A stretch of 64,000 nucleotides of DNA, from contig MU004246.1 in the NCBI GenBank assembly GCA_010405405.1, forward strand, positions 62,001 to 126,000, given 5' to 3'. Made by a program: the position numbers and the translations under genes. Shown piece after piece: positions 33,300 through 43,507 of this stretch. Each line of letters begins with the position of its first letter. Position 1 is the stretch's first letter. The stretch comes from Microthyrium microscopicum. Its lineage: Eukaryota; Ascomycota; Dothideomycetes; Microthyriales; Microthyriaceae. Under the pieces are notes generated by a model. That model was not told where the DNA came from. It saw nothing but the letters and a program-made list of their open reading frames with translations, and searched no databases.

Positions 33300-34406
33300 A
33301 TGGCTCAATCCGATAACGCTCCAGAGCTTTCCAGCGCACAATTGTCCTCGCCTATCATGAACCTACCTACGGAGATCATGCTCGAACTCGCCGCTCAGCT
33401 ACATAATTTGGAAGACCTTCACTATCTTTCCAGCACTAACAAGCACATTCGGGATCAGCTTTCGCTGGTGACGCCAAATACAATCCTTGGGCTTACTCTC
33501 CGAAGTAACAGCCAATGCTTTAAGCTGGGACAGAACCACCAGAAATTTGCGTACGAGCCTTTGCCTGTCATCGCTTTGGTGGTGGATCAGCTGATAGGTT
33601 GGGCCGCTCGAAGCAATAAACATATGGAGACTCTTTCGTCTGCTTTGGCCACAGGCTTTGGCTCGGTTGCATTATCTACGACTGGCACCATTTATCAAGA
33701 CTTCACTCAAAACCTCAAATCCAGCGGCACCGTGCTCGACTTGTGCTTAAAGCACTGCGGTCTCACAATGTCTACCATTCGCAACTTGATTCCACATCAT
33801 GCTACCGCGGGTGTCTTCTTCCACGAATTAGAACTCATGGGTGAGCTACAAGATGGATTGACAAGCAACCGACCTACGCAAAACCACGCTGCTGCTCTCA
33901 TCTACTACCAGGTGATTTACGGAGCGCTATTTTTGCCTAATCTGACAGCCGTCTTGGATCCGCATGCACCAGAGTCTCCAGGACTGGGACTAGAGTCACG
34001 ATTAAAATTCATGACTATCTGCGTTAATTCGGACGCCGATATACAAACATTACAAGCTACTATCCTGTGGCATCGCGTGATGCAAGGTCGGGGCTCACTA
34101 CAAAGCCGCAACAACTGGCGAGAAGTCATGTTTGACAATCTACACATATTCCGGGGACTAGAGACATTCGGGATCATGTCCAACAATAGTCCAGAGCAAA
34201 CAGAAGACCGTATGGCAGAGTATCGAACTCAAATAGATGTACTGGCGGAGCCTGCTCATATCAGTTATGAAGTCTCAGAATCGATTGTTCTTTCTCTTCC
34301 GATGTGGCCAGAAATCGAAATGGATGCGCATGCTGCGAAGCATATTCGTATCGAAGCTGAGTTGCACATGACACGCCAGGCTAGCCGCTCACTGGACCAA
34401 CAGTGA
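33300..34406 (+). CDS. F-box-like protein, tandem array unit A (368 aa)
   Basis: Single exon. The start at ATG 33300 (MAQSDNAP) matches the start of the paralogues. Residues 18-52 resemble an F-box: LPTEIMLELAAQLHNLEDL followed by HYLSSTNKHIRDQL, the part that would bind Skp1 in an SCF ubiquitin ligase. The next 120 residues carry the array signature NTILGLTLRSNSQCFKLG, PVIALVVDQLIGWA and LDLCLKHCGLTMSTIR, then LDPHAPESPGLGLESRLKF. No leucine-rich repeats, WD40 or kelch motifs are visible, so the substrate-binding part is of unknown type. It may be an F-box protein of a lineage-expanded family. It is the first of five units. Confidence 0.72.
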   Translation: MAQSDNAPELSSAQLSSPIMNLPTEIMLELAAQLHNLEDLHYLSSTNKHIRDQLSLVTPNTILGLTLRSNSQCFKLGQNHQKFAYEPLPVIALVVDQLIGWAARSNKHMETLSSALATGFGSVALSTTGTIYQDFTQNLKSSGTVLDLCLKHCGLTMSTIRNLIPHHATAGVFFHELELMGELQDGLTSNRPTQNHAAALIYYQVIYGALFLPNLTAVLDPHAPESPGLGLESRLKFMTICVNSDADIQTLQATILWHRVMQGRGSLQSRNNWREVMFDNLHIFRGLETFGIMSNNSPEQTEDRMAEYRTQIDVLAEPAHISYEVSESIVLSLPMWPEIEMDAHAAKHIRIEAELHMTRQASRSLDQQ

Positions 34407-34590
34407 AGCACTGCTGGGAAGTGGGAAAGTACAGCGACATGAAGAAGAGAGGGGCGAGAAAGATGCCATAGAGAATAGAGAGGGAGGGAGCAGACAGGGC
34501 GATAGCGTGGAGTTGGGTCCAGAATCTAGCCTACAAACCAAATTTCGAACCAGTCACTGCAGTCTTCCTGAACGAATCACGGATTTTCTA

Positions 34591-34672
34591 AAAAGAAGAT
34601 GACGGTAAAGGATTTTTATAAGTCTTCAGAAGCTGAGAACCGAGAGAATCAACTTGTAGACCTATTATTCGC
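34591..34672. repeat. 3' flank repeat of the array, copy after unit A
   Basis: AAGAAGATGACGGTAAAGGA and TCAGAAGCTGAGAACCGAGA match, with substitutions, the segment at 36,753-36,815 after unit B. The duplication therefore included downstream DNA and not only coding sequence. Confidence 0.6.
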
Positions 34673-34816
34673 TCTTTACGCCTATTTCTACTCCGTGCTC
34701 CCCTTGCTATCATACTATCCGACTTCAATTTATACTACACTATTGCCGCTTTCCTACTTACTAAAGCGTAAAAAGCTTTATCTTGTTAACTTTTCTTGGT
34801 CTACTTCGTCTACTTA

Positions 34817-34980
34817 GGGGGTGGGTTTCAGGTGGTTCGTTTGAGGTAGTCCAACTAATCTGCCAGGCTTCCACCTCCAGACATCAACGGTCAGTGCGTC
34901 CTCCAGAACCTGTAGTTGAAATGCTTGTGGAAGGTGGCTAGATCACCGATCAGTGAAAGCAGCCAGTCTGGCAGAACGAC
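34817..34980. repeat. 5' flank repeat of the array, copy before unit B
   Basis: TCAGGTGGTTCGTTTGAGGT ... CTTCCACCTCCAGACA ... GGAAGGTGGCTAGAT aligns with copies before unit C (37,150-37,330) and unit D (39,645-39,830). The E-box position reads CGACTT here. Confidence 0.6.
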
Positions 34981-35040
34981 TTAGCATCCGATTCGCTGTT
35001 CGTTCGACTTATTGACAACTTGCTCTTGCCTCGACCTGGC

Positions 35041-36558
35041 ATGTCTCAATCCAGAATATCTGAATCCACAACGTCTCAAACCGACATGCCTGAATCGAGC
35101 AACCTCCCAGTGGCTCATATCGCCCCAATTTCCTCCTCCATCCTGGTCTTGCCCAACTGAGCTGATGCTGGAAATTGCCTGTCAGCTCTATAACCTGGAA
35201 GATCTATATCATTTTTCACGTATAAATAAACGTATCCATGATTAGCTCTCACAAGTACTGCCCAACACGATTCTCGATCTTACTATTAGAAGCACTAGCA
35301 AGTGCTTTACCTTAGGACGTTTCTATCGCGACTTAGACCGCGTCAACAAAGAAAATGCTAAGAGATACGAGGATCCGATGTATCAAACCATAATCTACGA
35401 ACCTTTATTCGTCATCGCTCTAGTAGCGGATCAATTGACGAACTAGGCCACTCGCAGCGCTGAGAACATGAATGTTCTTGCATCTGCACCAGCAACTGGT
35501 TCGGCGCTGTTGCATTGGGTATTGATTTGACGGTATTCACTGCTAAAGGCCACCGTTATGATTATGAACTCCCAGGCAGCGTTCTTGATCTATGCTTAAA
35601 GCATTGCGGCCTCACAATGGCTGATATACGCAACCGTTTTGCTCACAATGCCAGTAAGGGAACCTTCTTCGAGGGTATAGAAGCGATGGGTCAGACATTG
35701 TGCCAGCTGGCGTAACCAAACAAAGCCGCCACTATCTATTATATTCACGCCATCTGGGGTTCTTTCTTTGCGCCTAGTCTACAGGCGGTCTTAGATCCAC
35801 AAACAGCAGCAAAGCCAGTCCTCGGACTAGCCTCACGGCTCGCTTTCATAGAACACTGCGTCCACACAGAAGACACCATTCAGTGACTAAGAAATCCCTT
35901 CAAATGGCTCCAGGATTGAGATGGGCAACATCCGCAAGTCGCTATTGAAATCGTCATGCAAAGCCCGCTGACAAAGTCCGACATGTTGGCAATGATGTTT
36001 CCATTCCAAGGCCTAGAGGGACTACACCCAACTACGAAATGTGATTGCCAGCGACCCTCTCCCCCTCATAGTCTTTTCTGGATTTATCCAACGGTGTTAG
36101 CCAATCATGTAGATAGGACGTTCGTGAATGTTGGGACAAATAGTGCTAGCCTCTTTCTGGTCCCAGAATTACTTTGAAGCACGCTTTATTACGCTATTGA
36201 TTGGTTAATATCTGTAGAAAACATGTGTAAAGGGGGGAGGGTAGCTGGCAATCACATTTCGTAGTTCAGTGTAGGCAGAGTACCCGCTGGCTGCTCCAAG
36301 CAAACAACAGTTGACATGGCGAAGATACGACATTAAATCGACGCCTTAACTAAGCTGCCGCGGAACATATCTGTGAGAATCTCGGAGCATCTGAATAACT
36401 ATCTTTTTCCAGGATTCCCTGCAATTATACAGGACGCCCGGGCTGTTCAGTTAATGCGCTCGGAAGCGGGTGGAGTGAAGATGGAAGCAGCACGCGCGGA
36501 AGCAATACGTCTAGACATTCTTCGGGGACACAAGGAGTGGAGACTAGGAGAGCAATGA
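35041..36558 (+). pseudogene. F-box-like tandem array unit B, pseudogene
   Basis: It aligns with units A and C over most of its length but is broken by a frameshift near the start, several in-frame stops (for example after NKRIHD and after QLTN), and an inverted-repeat insertion. Recognisable pieces: PTELMLEIACQLYNLEDLY, LPNTILDLTIRST, LDLCLKHCGLTMADIR, and LDPQTAAKPVLGLASRL. A C-terminal remnant at 36,373-36,558 (EHLNN... FPGFPAI) resembles the ends of units A and E. It looks older than unit D. Confidence 0.75.
36022..36274. repeat. 253-bp MITE-like inverted-repeat segment inside unit B
   Basis: An arm of about 45 bp at 36,022-36,066 (starting CTACACCCAACTACGAAATG) is repeated in reverse complement at 36,231-36,274 (ending TTTCGTAGTTCAGTGTAG), with few mismatches. 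About 165 bp lie between. It contains no gene. A small non-autonomous DNA transposon is the simplest reading; no target-site duplication was clear. A local inverted duplication is the alternative. Confidence 0.55.
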
Positions 36559-36752
36559 ATTGACTGGTTTGTATTACGCAAACATGAGAATTGGATATGA
36601 TACAAAAGCAAAAGCTTCTGCTAGAATACCATGCACTTCGATCTTCCTGAGCCAAAATTCAAATCAATGGGCAATTCGACCCGTAATGTAGCACTCAAAA
36701 CACACATTTGTAGCCCGTCACTGCGCTTTTCTTCCACAAACACGAAAGTAAA

Positions 36753-36815
36753 TGAAAAGAAGACGATGCTAAGGATTCTTGGAAAGCCTTCGGAAGCTGA
36801 GATTCGAGAGAAATG
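36753..36815. repeat. 3' flank repeat of the array, copy after unit B
   Basis: AAAAGAAGACGATGCTAAGG and TCGGAAGCTGAGATTCGAGA match the segment after unit A (34,591-34,672). Confidence 0.6.
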
Positions 36816-37149
36816 ACCTCCGGTCCTGTTGTTGGCTCTCTGTACCTACCTACCTATCCATACTACTTCAGACTCCTATCATTGATCGGCCATTGAAAGT
36901 CCGCCTATGCTTCGCTGTTACCGTCATTCTACTTCTATGAAAGGTTCAAATAGCCTCAACGAATTCCTCCTACGCCTCAGTGTTAATGACTATATATTTT
37001 TCTATTCACATTTCCTAATTGAGGCCAAACGATACAAATTGGGGCAATATATTACTGTTCTTCCGTAGCCGAACAACAGAGCGATCGTTCTATCTGACCC
37101 GTATATCGCTTTTGGCACTACGGTCAGTTCGGGTAAGCCGCATCTGTCC

Positions 37150-37330
37150 CTTCCGCCCGGTATTGGATTTGAGGCGGTTCATTCGAGGTGGTCGAGCTCA
37201 TCTGCCACCTCTACATAAGGCCGGGCATCGCACCCTCCATAACAGGCAGTTGAACGCCTTGCGGAAGGTAGCTAGATTGCCTAGACTTGCAATAGTGAAA
37301 CTGGCAAGTCTAGTAGAACACGTGAGCGCT
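37150..37330. repeat. 5' flank repeat of the array, copy before unit C
   Basis: It aligns with 34,817-34,980 and 39,645-39,830 (shared blocks GAGGCGGTTCATTCGAGGTG, GCGGAAGGTAGCTAGATTG). It continues into CACGTG at 37,319. Confidence 0.6.
37319..37324. promoter_or_regulatory. E-box CACGTG upstream of F-box-like unit C
   Basis: CACGTG in the context TAGAACACGTGAGCGC, nearly the same as upstream of unit A. It is 238 bp before the ATG of unit C. Confidence 0.5.
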
Positions 37331-37561
37331 CCAACTCGTTTTCTATAAAATCTTGAGAGACCTCGACTTGTTCTCCTGCTTTTTTTCCTCGCTTCACCAC
37401 CAACCCGCACCACCACTCTGGATTGCTCACAGCCATAATCGTTGTTCCGCAGTTTACCGCTTTCAGCCATACTCTATATTCCAGCCCGTGCAAACCAAAC
37501 CGCTTTCTTCTTCCCCCCTCGCATTCCGTGCACCAACTTCACCTCTTCAACGCTATACAGC

Positions 37562-38749
37562 ATGGCCGAGTCGATCGACCTTCCTGCGCCTCCCACGACG
37601 CTGCCTCATACCAAAACACCAGCATCCATAACCGGTTTGCCAACAGAGCTTTTGCTCATTATTGCGAGCCAGCTTTACAACATCGAGGATCTTCACTATT
37701 TGTCGTCTACCTGCAAGCGTCTCCAGGCGCAGCTGTCTCATGTATTACCAAACACTATCCTTGGTCTTACACTTCGAAGCAATAGCCAATGCTTCAGAAT
37801 CGGCGAATTACGAAATGGCCATACTCACTTTTGCAAGCCATTGCCAATAATCGCCCTCGTCGTAGATCAACTAGTTACCTGGGCCAGCCAGAATACTGCC
37901 AACATGCAAGCTCTTGCATCTGCTCTTGCTACAGGGCTTGAATACTCTACCATCTCCTCAACCGAGCAGCTTCGGAAAGAAGGTGGTGAAAATTTGCTCG
38001 ATTTATGCCTAAAGCATTGCGGTCTCAAGATGTCTGATGTTCGCCAGCTTATTCCTCATAATGCCCCCTACGATGGCCCTTTCTTCGAGTGCATTGACAT
38101 TGAGGACTGGGAAGAAGAGAAGCACTTCGATTTCAATTGGAGGGCAATGTCACGAGCCGCGAGCGTCTACTACAACATCATCTACACGAAACTGTTCACG
38201 CGGAACCTGGAGGCCATCCTGGATCCAGATGCACCAGCCCGTCCAATGCTTGGCCCTGATTCACGACTGAACTTCATGCAATACTGCTTCGAGAATGAAG
38301 TGCGAGAACTCGACTTCAGGAACGCCATACGTAAGATTCGGAAGCAGCTACCAACGGATTTCAAATATGCGACTTTTTCGCTTTTTCCTGATGGAGATTG
38401 GAAGCGAAACATCATGTGGTCTGTGACTTCAGTCGTGGGACTAGAGAAACTGAGGTTACCGTCTATCGCTGGCCTTGACTCGACAGAAAATCGATTGATG
38501 CGCTATCAAGAACAACTGTGCGCCTTAACCGACGAACCACGTCAGCTTCTCTGTCCCACCCCTGTGTGGTCCGGGGCTGTTCTAGTTACAGCTTGGCCGT
38601 CTATTGAGGACGATCGGTGGGTTGTTGACAGAGTCCAATGGGCGCTACACGAACCACCCTACCCAGGGATGTATTCCACAGTTCACTACACCTGTCGGGG
38701 CAGCATCATAGAGGCCTCTGTCAAGTCGCGGAAAACAAACTTCGATTAA
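37562..38749 (+). CDS. F-box-like protein, tandem array unit C (395 aa)
   Basis: Single exon, ATG at 37562 (MAESIDLP). The F-box-like segment at about 24-60 is LPTELLLIIASQLYNIEDL then HYLSSTCKRLQAQL. The array signature follows: NTILGLTLRSNSQCFRIG, PIIALVVDQLVTWA, LDLCLKHCGLKMSDVRQLI, LDPDAPARPMLGPDSRLNF. It is closest to unit A in the first 200 residues. The C-terminal third has diverged and is without a recognised repeat. A role as SCF substrate adaptor is inferred from the F-box only. Confidence 0.72.
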   Translation: MAESIDLPAPPTTLPHTKTPASITGLPTELLLIIASQLYNIEDLHYLSSTCKRLQAQLSHVLPNTILGLTLRSNSQCFRIGELRNGHTHFCKPLPIIALVVDQLVTWASQNTANMQALASALATGLEYSTISSTEQLRKEGGENLLDLCLKHCGLKMSDVRQLIPHNAPYDGPFFECIDIEDWEEEKHFDFNWRAMSRAASVYYNIIYTKLFTRNLEAILDPDAPARPMLGPDSRLNFMQYCFENEVRELDFRNAIRKIRKQLPTDFKYATFSLFPDGDWKRNIMWSVTSVVGLEKLRLPSIAGLDSTENRLMRYQEQLCALTDEPRQLLCPTPVWSGAVLVTAWPSIEDDRWVVDRVQWALHEPPYPGMYSTVHYTCRGSIIEASVKSRKTNFD

Positions 38750-40053
38750 TAAAAGACAAGGAGGAAAGCTAAATCGGCGAAGCTGAGAAGAATAAGGCCA
38801 GGGACAGAGGGAACGGTTTGGATGATGAAATTGAAAATGAGCGGACTGCCGAGAGGAATGGATTCAGGGACGGCAAAAGATTAGCACGCGAAGCAAAGCG
38901 CAGTCCTTAGTCTAAGTAAAGCTCGATGGTGTGCTAGAGAGGATGATCGTCTCACACTGCAAATGTAATGTACAGAAGCAGCGGTTATTGACAGGACTCT
39001 GAGCAACAGAGTGGCCGAGGACTGTTGTGGGTTATTCAAAAAGTCGGTTATTTTTCCGTTGTGTACTTAGGTAGGTAGATTTGAATCATAGCATTGTCTA
39101 TATGAACGATACGCCATCATTTAGCTTGTATCTTTGCATAGCGTTAACTTCTTGAGTTGTGAACGAGTATTTAATCACTTGCTTCCTCCCCGTTGTTAGT
39201 CATAGAGTAACATGTGTTAGCCATTCAGGTGAATATTTCATGTGTTTTTTAATCACAGAGTTCAGCTTATAAGAAGACGTAAACTTTAGTCCATGTTTAT
39301 GACAATTTACATTGGCATTGGTATATCAACTCAAAGATACCAATCTGAAGTTATTATCTGCAGCTCCCGTTCTCGTCCAAGAGACCGCCCGAAATTGTAG
39401 CCTGATGATCGCAATCCTTTGTCCATTTGGCTCGCGAGATGGCTACTGGTCAATCGTTCTTGTTCTATAAATCAAGTGAAAAACACCACAGCTCTCTTGG
39501 GCAGTAAAATTTGAGATTCAAATCCATCAAGATTGGCATCTTTGATATTCCTTGATGTTCTTTCTATCGAACGTCCAATACAAGAACCTTCATACTATGA
39601 CTAGAATCGAACATTTGCATCCTTCATATTTGCTCTTTCCATCGGATGGAAGTTTTCAGGTGGTGTATTTTAGGCGATTAAGCTCATTTGCTGGTTTCTA
39701 CCTCCAGACAAACAACAGTTATCGCTCTCTCTATAACAGGAATTCGAAGGCCTTGCAGAAGGTGACAGGTACCTAGTTCACCTGCTTTTCAGAACAGCGA
39801 TAGCAGCAAGTCTAGCAGAAGGCATAAGACCCGTTGTTCTCAAAGTCTTGAGGATCTTCGACTAGTTCTATATTTCCTCGCTTCACCGCCAATCTCCACA
39901 ATTAAGCATCAATCTTGCCGCTTTATATCCTCCCTCTTCAATTCTGCTTCGAGAGCCACATACCCGCGCTCTAGGAAAGCAGTTATTGTTACTCCGACTG
40001 TTCGTTCCCTACGCCATGTTCGACCGAAGTCATCTTTGAAGTTTCGACGCAGA
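38750..40053. other. 1.3-kb spacer between units C and D
   Basis: It starts with an acidic/lysine-like 3' flank of unit C. It then has AT-rich DNA with no gene, and from 39,645 the 5' flank copy of unit D. An AGGTAGGTAG stretch lies near 39,069. Confidence 0.4.
39645..39830. repeat. 5' flank repeat of the array, copy before unit D
   Basis: TCAGGTGGTGTATTTTAGGC, TTCTACCTCCAGACAAACAA and GCAAGTCTAGCAGAAGG align with the copies before units B and C. The E-box position reads GGCATA here. Confidence 0.6.
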
Positions 40054-41124
40054 ATGGCTCAGCTTGCATCTCCTTGGCCTCTATCTCCCATGATGAAGCT
40101 GCCGCTAGAGATCATGCTCTACATCGCGAGCCAGCTTCACAACATCAAAGGCCTCCACTAACTGTCGCTCACCAATAAACACATCCGTGACCAATAACGT
40201 CATGTGTTGCCAAACACAATTCTAGGACTCACGCTTCGAGCCTCAAGTCATTGTTTCACAATAGGAGAAGCATGGCCTTATGAGCTCCCCTTTTCTCAGC
40301 CAATTCCCGTCATTGCCTTGGTTGCAAAGCACTTGATGCACTGGGCCACTCAGAACTCCAAAAACATGGTAGCTCTTGCGTCCGCCTTAAGCAAAGGCTT
40401 TGGTACCGTTGAACGGAGTCTCAATACAAGAAAAGGCATATCCACTAGTCGCCCCTATATCCTCGAAGGCGGTGGAACTACCCTCGATCTATCTCTAAAG
40501 CATTGCGGACTGAAGATGTCTGGCATCCGTCGCCTCATTCCACACAATTTCAATACAGGAGTTTTCTTCGACCTTATGTCACGGATGCGCAACATCAAAG
40601 ACTGTCCCCGGCTAGAAGAGGCAGAAACAATTCGTCGAATCTATTACATTGCCATCTACGGCTCACTCTTCGAGCCAAGCTGGCACGCCATCTTAAAACC
40701 AAAAGCGCCAGCACAATTGGCACTTGGAATAGATTCGCGACTGAGCTTCATGATGCACTGCTTCCACGACGGCTTCGATCTTTCCTTTCCGTGGTGGCAA
40801 TTCCCTCAACTTGCAGAGCGCGTAAAAGCAATGACCGGCTTGAATGGATAGTTCGACAAGGACTGGAAGGACTGCATGTGGGTCTCTTTGATGGCAGCCC
40901 GGGGCTTGGAGGCACTGGGAATTATGTCGTCCGATAGTCTTGAGCCGATCAAGGATCGTCTGATGGAGAATATTGTGTCGCACAATAATACTGAGCTGAT
41001 AAAAGATCGCCTAATGAAGTATCGAACACAGATTGCTGCTCTAGCACAGGAACCGGCTGATATCTTCTGCGGAACGGCGCAGTGTCAGTGTGAATCATAC
41101 ATGCCCCAGCTTGGCCGTCTATGA
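40054..41124 (+). pseudogene. F-box-like tandem array unit D, one frame with three internal stops
   Basis: From ATG 40054 (MAQLASPW) to the stop at 41124 the sequence stays in one reading frame without any frameshift, but it has three internal stop codons: TAA after GLH, TAA after RDQ, and TAG after TGLNG. Between them it encodes the full array signature: LPLEIMLYIASQLHNI, NTILGLTLRAS, LDLSLKHCGLKMSGIR, LKPKAPAQLALGIDSRLSF. A short internal duplication of the IKDRLM unit lies near the end. The intact frame indicates recent loss. Readthrough or a sequence variant is less likely but not excluded. Confidence 0.75.
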
Positions 41125-41716
41125 TGTATGACTGGAGTGTTATCAACTGTATCCAGGGGCATATGCACACGTAGATTCTTCTCGGGCTGGCGTAAGCAAT
41201 CGGACTGAAAGCTGTACCAGGCACCGAAATGAAAACAGTCACAAGAAGCGAGGGAAGGCCAATTATACATAATCAAGGGATGATGATGATAAAAAGGTCA
41301 ATGGAGGCATCACGGAAGAGAAGAGTGCAAACTGATACAAGTGTTCCGAGCCAGAACCCACTGGAGACTGTGATGAACAGTAGAGTACATTCCAATTGAT
41401 AGGTAGCAAAGGTATGCCCGTTATTCCGTCAAACGTCTCATGCAAGAACCCGGATACTATGACCAGAATGGCAGTAACAGACGACTTAATCGCACCTTCC
41501 TGACCAGCACGAGTATATCGTGCTTTCCCAAAAAGTACTGATGTTGGCAAGAACGCTCTTACCTTCCGTGAGATTCTCAGCGTAGCAACAGGTCGTACAC
41601 CTGCTAAGACTGCTGCCTGGATCTCCAACTTCAACACTTTACCTTCAGTACTCACTTTCGCTTCATCCTACTCGTTTCAAATCACCGTCCCCAAATAATC
41701 TCCGTTTACCCCAAAG
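41125..41716. other. spacer between units D and E
   Basis: It holds the promoter of unit E. A minus-strand frame at 41,263-41,655 has no recognisable domain. The E-box seen before units A and C is absent. Confidence 0.4.
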
Positions 41717-42937
41717 ATGGCTGAATCTACACCTCCTCCAGCGGACACTTGGACCTACGATCCTGAAACTCCATCACCAATCATGCGTTTGCCTACGGAA
41801 GTCGTGCTAGCCATGGGCGAAAATCTCCACGCTATCGAAGACCTACATTACCTCTCCTGTACTTGCAAGCATATCCAAACTCAGCTCGTCAAAGTTTCGC
41901 CCAAAAGCATCTTGCGTCTCACCATGAGAAGTAGCTGCAAGCTGTTCTATGAGGGGTCACAGCCGTGGAATTCGGGTCGACAGATACCTTTGCCCTCTAT
42001 CGCGCTGGTAGCTAATCAACTAAGCATGTGGTCTATCAGCAAATCAGGGAACTGGGGAATCCTTTGTTCAGCAATTGCCCGCGGATTCGGTTCCATCGAC
42101 TACTTGGGGCTAGGAAAATGCTCGAAGGCAAGTGGTAGGGATTCTGGCACTACTATTCTGGACCTATGTCTGAAGCATTGCGGCTTGACCATGGATGATA
42201 TTCGTCGCCTACGTCCGCGCAAATCCACGGGTTCTATCTGGCAAGGCATCGAGATGGCCCGAGTATATTTCGAAGAGTTCGAGTATCACCACAATATAAG
42301 TTCAGACCCGGAGATCGATGAGTATCATAATCACCATGACCGGAATGATGCTGCTTTTACATTCTACCACGTTGCTATATATGGCTCATTGTTCAAGCCC
42401 ATCCTCGGCAAAAGCTTGAACTCCAAAACCTTCAATGCACTTCACCCACGACGGAATTACATGGACTACTGTGTCAAAGACAAATACATGCTCGAACGGT
42501 TGGAACGATTCGAATCTGTTGTCAGTCTTGAATGGAACGCGGACATGGATGAGGAAGAGGACTTCGAGGACGATGATGGAGACCTCCCATGGATATTCAA
42601 GGAGCAATGGAAGAACTCGCTTTGGGAATGCGTCTTCTTATTCCAAGGTGCAGAGCGCATGGGAGAAGTATCAGAGGAAGTTATCAACAAGAAGGCACAA
42701 ATCTACGCAATGATCGAGGAACCTCAGTATCATAGGTTGAAAATCCCCGAGCACATTCTCCGTATACCCACCTGGCCATCCTTTCGACATGATGCTCAGT
42801 TCTCCCGCATCAGACGTCAGGCCATCGATGCACGTAAGCTGAATTCGGAAAAAGAGTTCTGGCAAGATGTAGAAGCGACAAAGGATCAACACCACTCAGA
42901 GTTACGCCGACTTTGGCTAATGACACGAGATGAGTGA
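41717..42937 (+). CDS. F-box-like protein, tandem array unit E (406 aa)
   Basis: Single exon, ATG 41717 (MAESTPPP). F-box-like segment at about 22-58: LPTEVVLAMGENLHAIEDL then HYLSCTCKHIQTQL. Signature blocks: SILRLTMRSSCKLF, PSIALVANQLSMW, LDLCLKHCGLTMDDIRRL. It has a His/Asp-rich insertion near 195-210 (YHNHHDRND) and an acidic run near 275-290 (DEEEDFEDDDGD) that units A and C lack. It is the most diverged of the open units and lacks the shared 5' flank, so it probably split off first. Function as in unit A, inferred. Confidence 0.7.
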   Translation: MAESTPPPADTWTYDPETPSPIMRLPTEVVLAMGENLHAIEDLHYLSCTCKHIQTQLVKVSPKSILRLTMRSSCKLFYEGSQPWNSGRQIPLPSIALVANQLSMWSISKSGNWGILCSAIARGFGSIDYLGLGKCSKASGRDSGTTILDLCLKHCGLTMDDIRRLRPRKSTGSIWQGIEMARVYFEEFEYHHNISSDPEIDEYHNHHDRNDAAFTFYHVAIYGSLFKPILGKSLNSKTFNALHPRRNYMDYCVKDKYMLERLERFESVVSLEWNADMDEEEDFEDDDGDLPWIFKEQWKNSLWECVFLFQGAERMGEVSEEVINKKAQIYAMIEEPQYHRLKIPEHILRIPTWPSFRHDAQFSRIRRQAIDARKLNSEKEFWQDVEATKDQHHSELRRLWLMTRDE

Positions 42938-43507
42938 CTATTCGAAGAACAGAAATTTCAAGAGGCGCGAGAAGAGATGCAAGCAATGGGACATGTCTGA
43001 TGCGTTCTTCATTACTCAGGCGCACATGAGGTCACATGTATCAGTATTCAGTACCAGCGCGAATGAAGCAACATAGGTCTCTAAGCCAGAAATCAATCTT
43101 CTAGCAAAAGTTGTGGAAGTGCTTCTTTTGATTTGTGATTCTCCTCTCTTCTATATGTTCCGAGCTTATACACGGCTGCTGTATTCCATGATCGTGAATC
43201 TAAGGTAAAGGTGACATCGATCCAACTTTTCTACTAGAAAAACCTTCATTTTCAATGTAGTTCATAAGTATGATCGATCTATATCTGATGTTATACCCCA
43301 CAAAAAGTCATAAGAGTTTCCTAAGTAGGCGATCTGCATTAATATACAACCATGACAAGCAATCTATTCCAATGCAAAATTTCCGGGTCGCCAACAACAG
43401 GAACCTTGATTGACCGTAGATTTAGTCTATATCTAAGCTATGACTTCCGTCATGCCAAACAAACTTTTGTACTATCGCAAAGAAGCTTCAGTGACGAAGT
43501 CCACAAT
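42938..43507. other. intergenic region between the F-box array and the LPMO gene
   Basis: About 570 bp, AT-rich, with the promoter of the LPMO gene. Nothing else was recognised. Confidence 0.4.

Larger units (their letters stand above)
34407..35040. other. spacer between units A and B, part of the duplicated segment
   Basis: It holds the 3' flank copy at 34,591-34,672 and the 5' flank copy of unit B at 34,817-34,980, described separately. No separate gene was found. Confidence 0.4.
36559..37561. other. spacer between units B and C
   Basis: It holds the 3' flank copy of unit B, a TACCTACCTACCTAT stretch near 36,842, and the promoter of unit C with its E-box. No separate gene was found. Confidence 0.4.
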
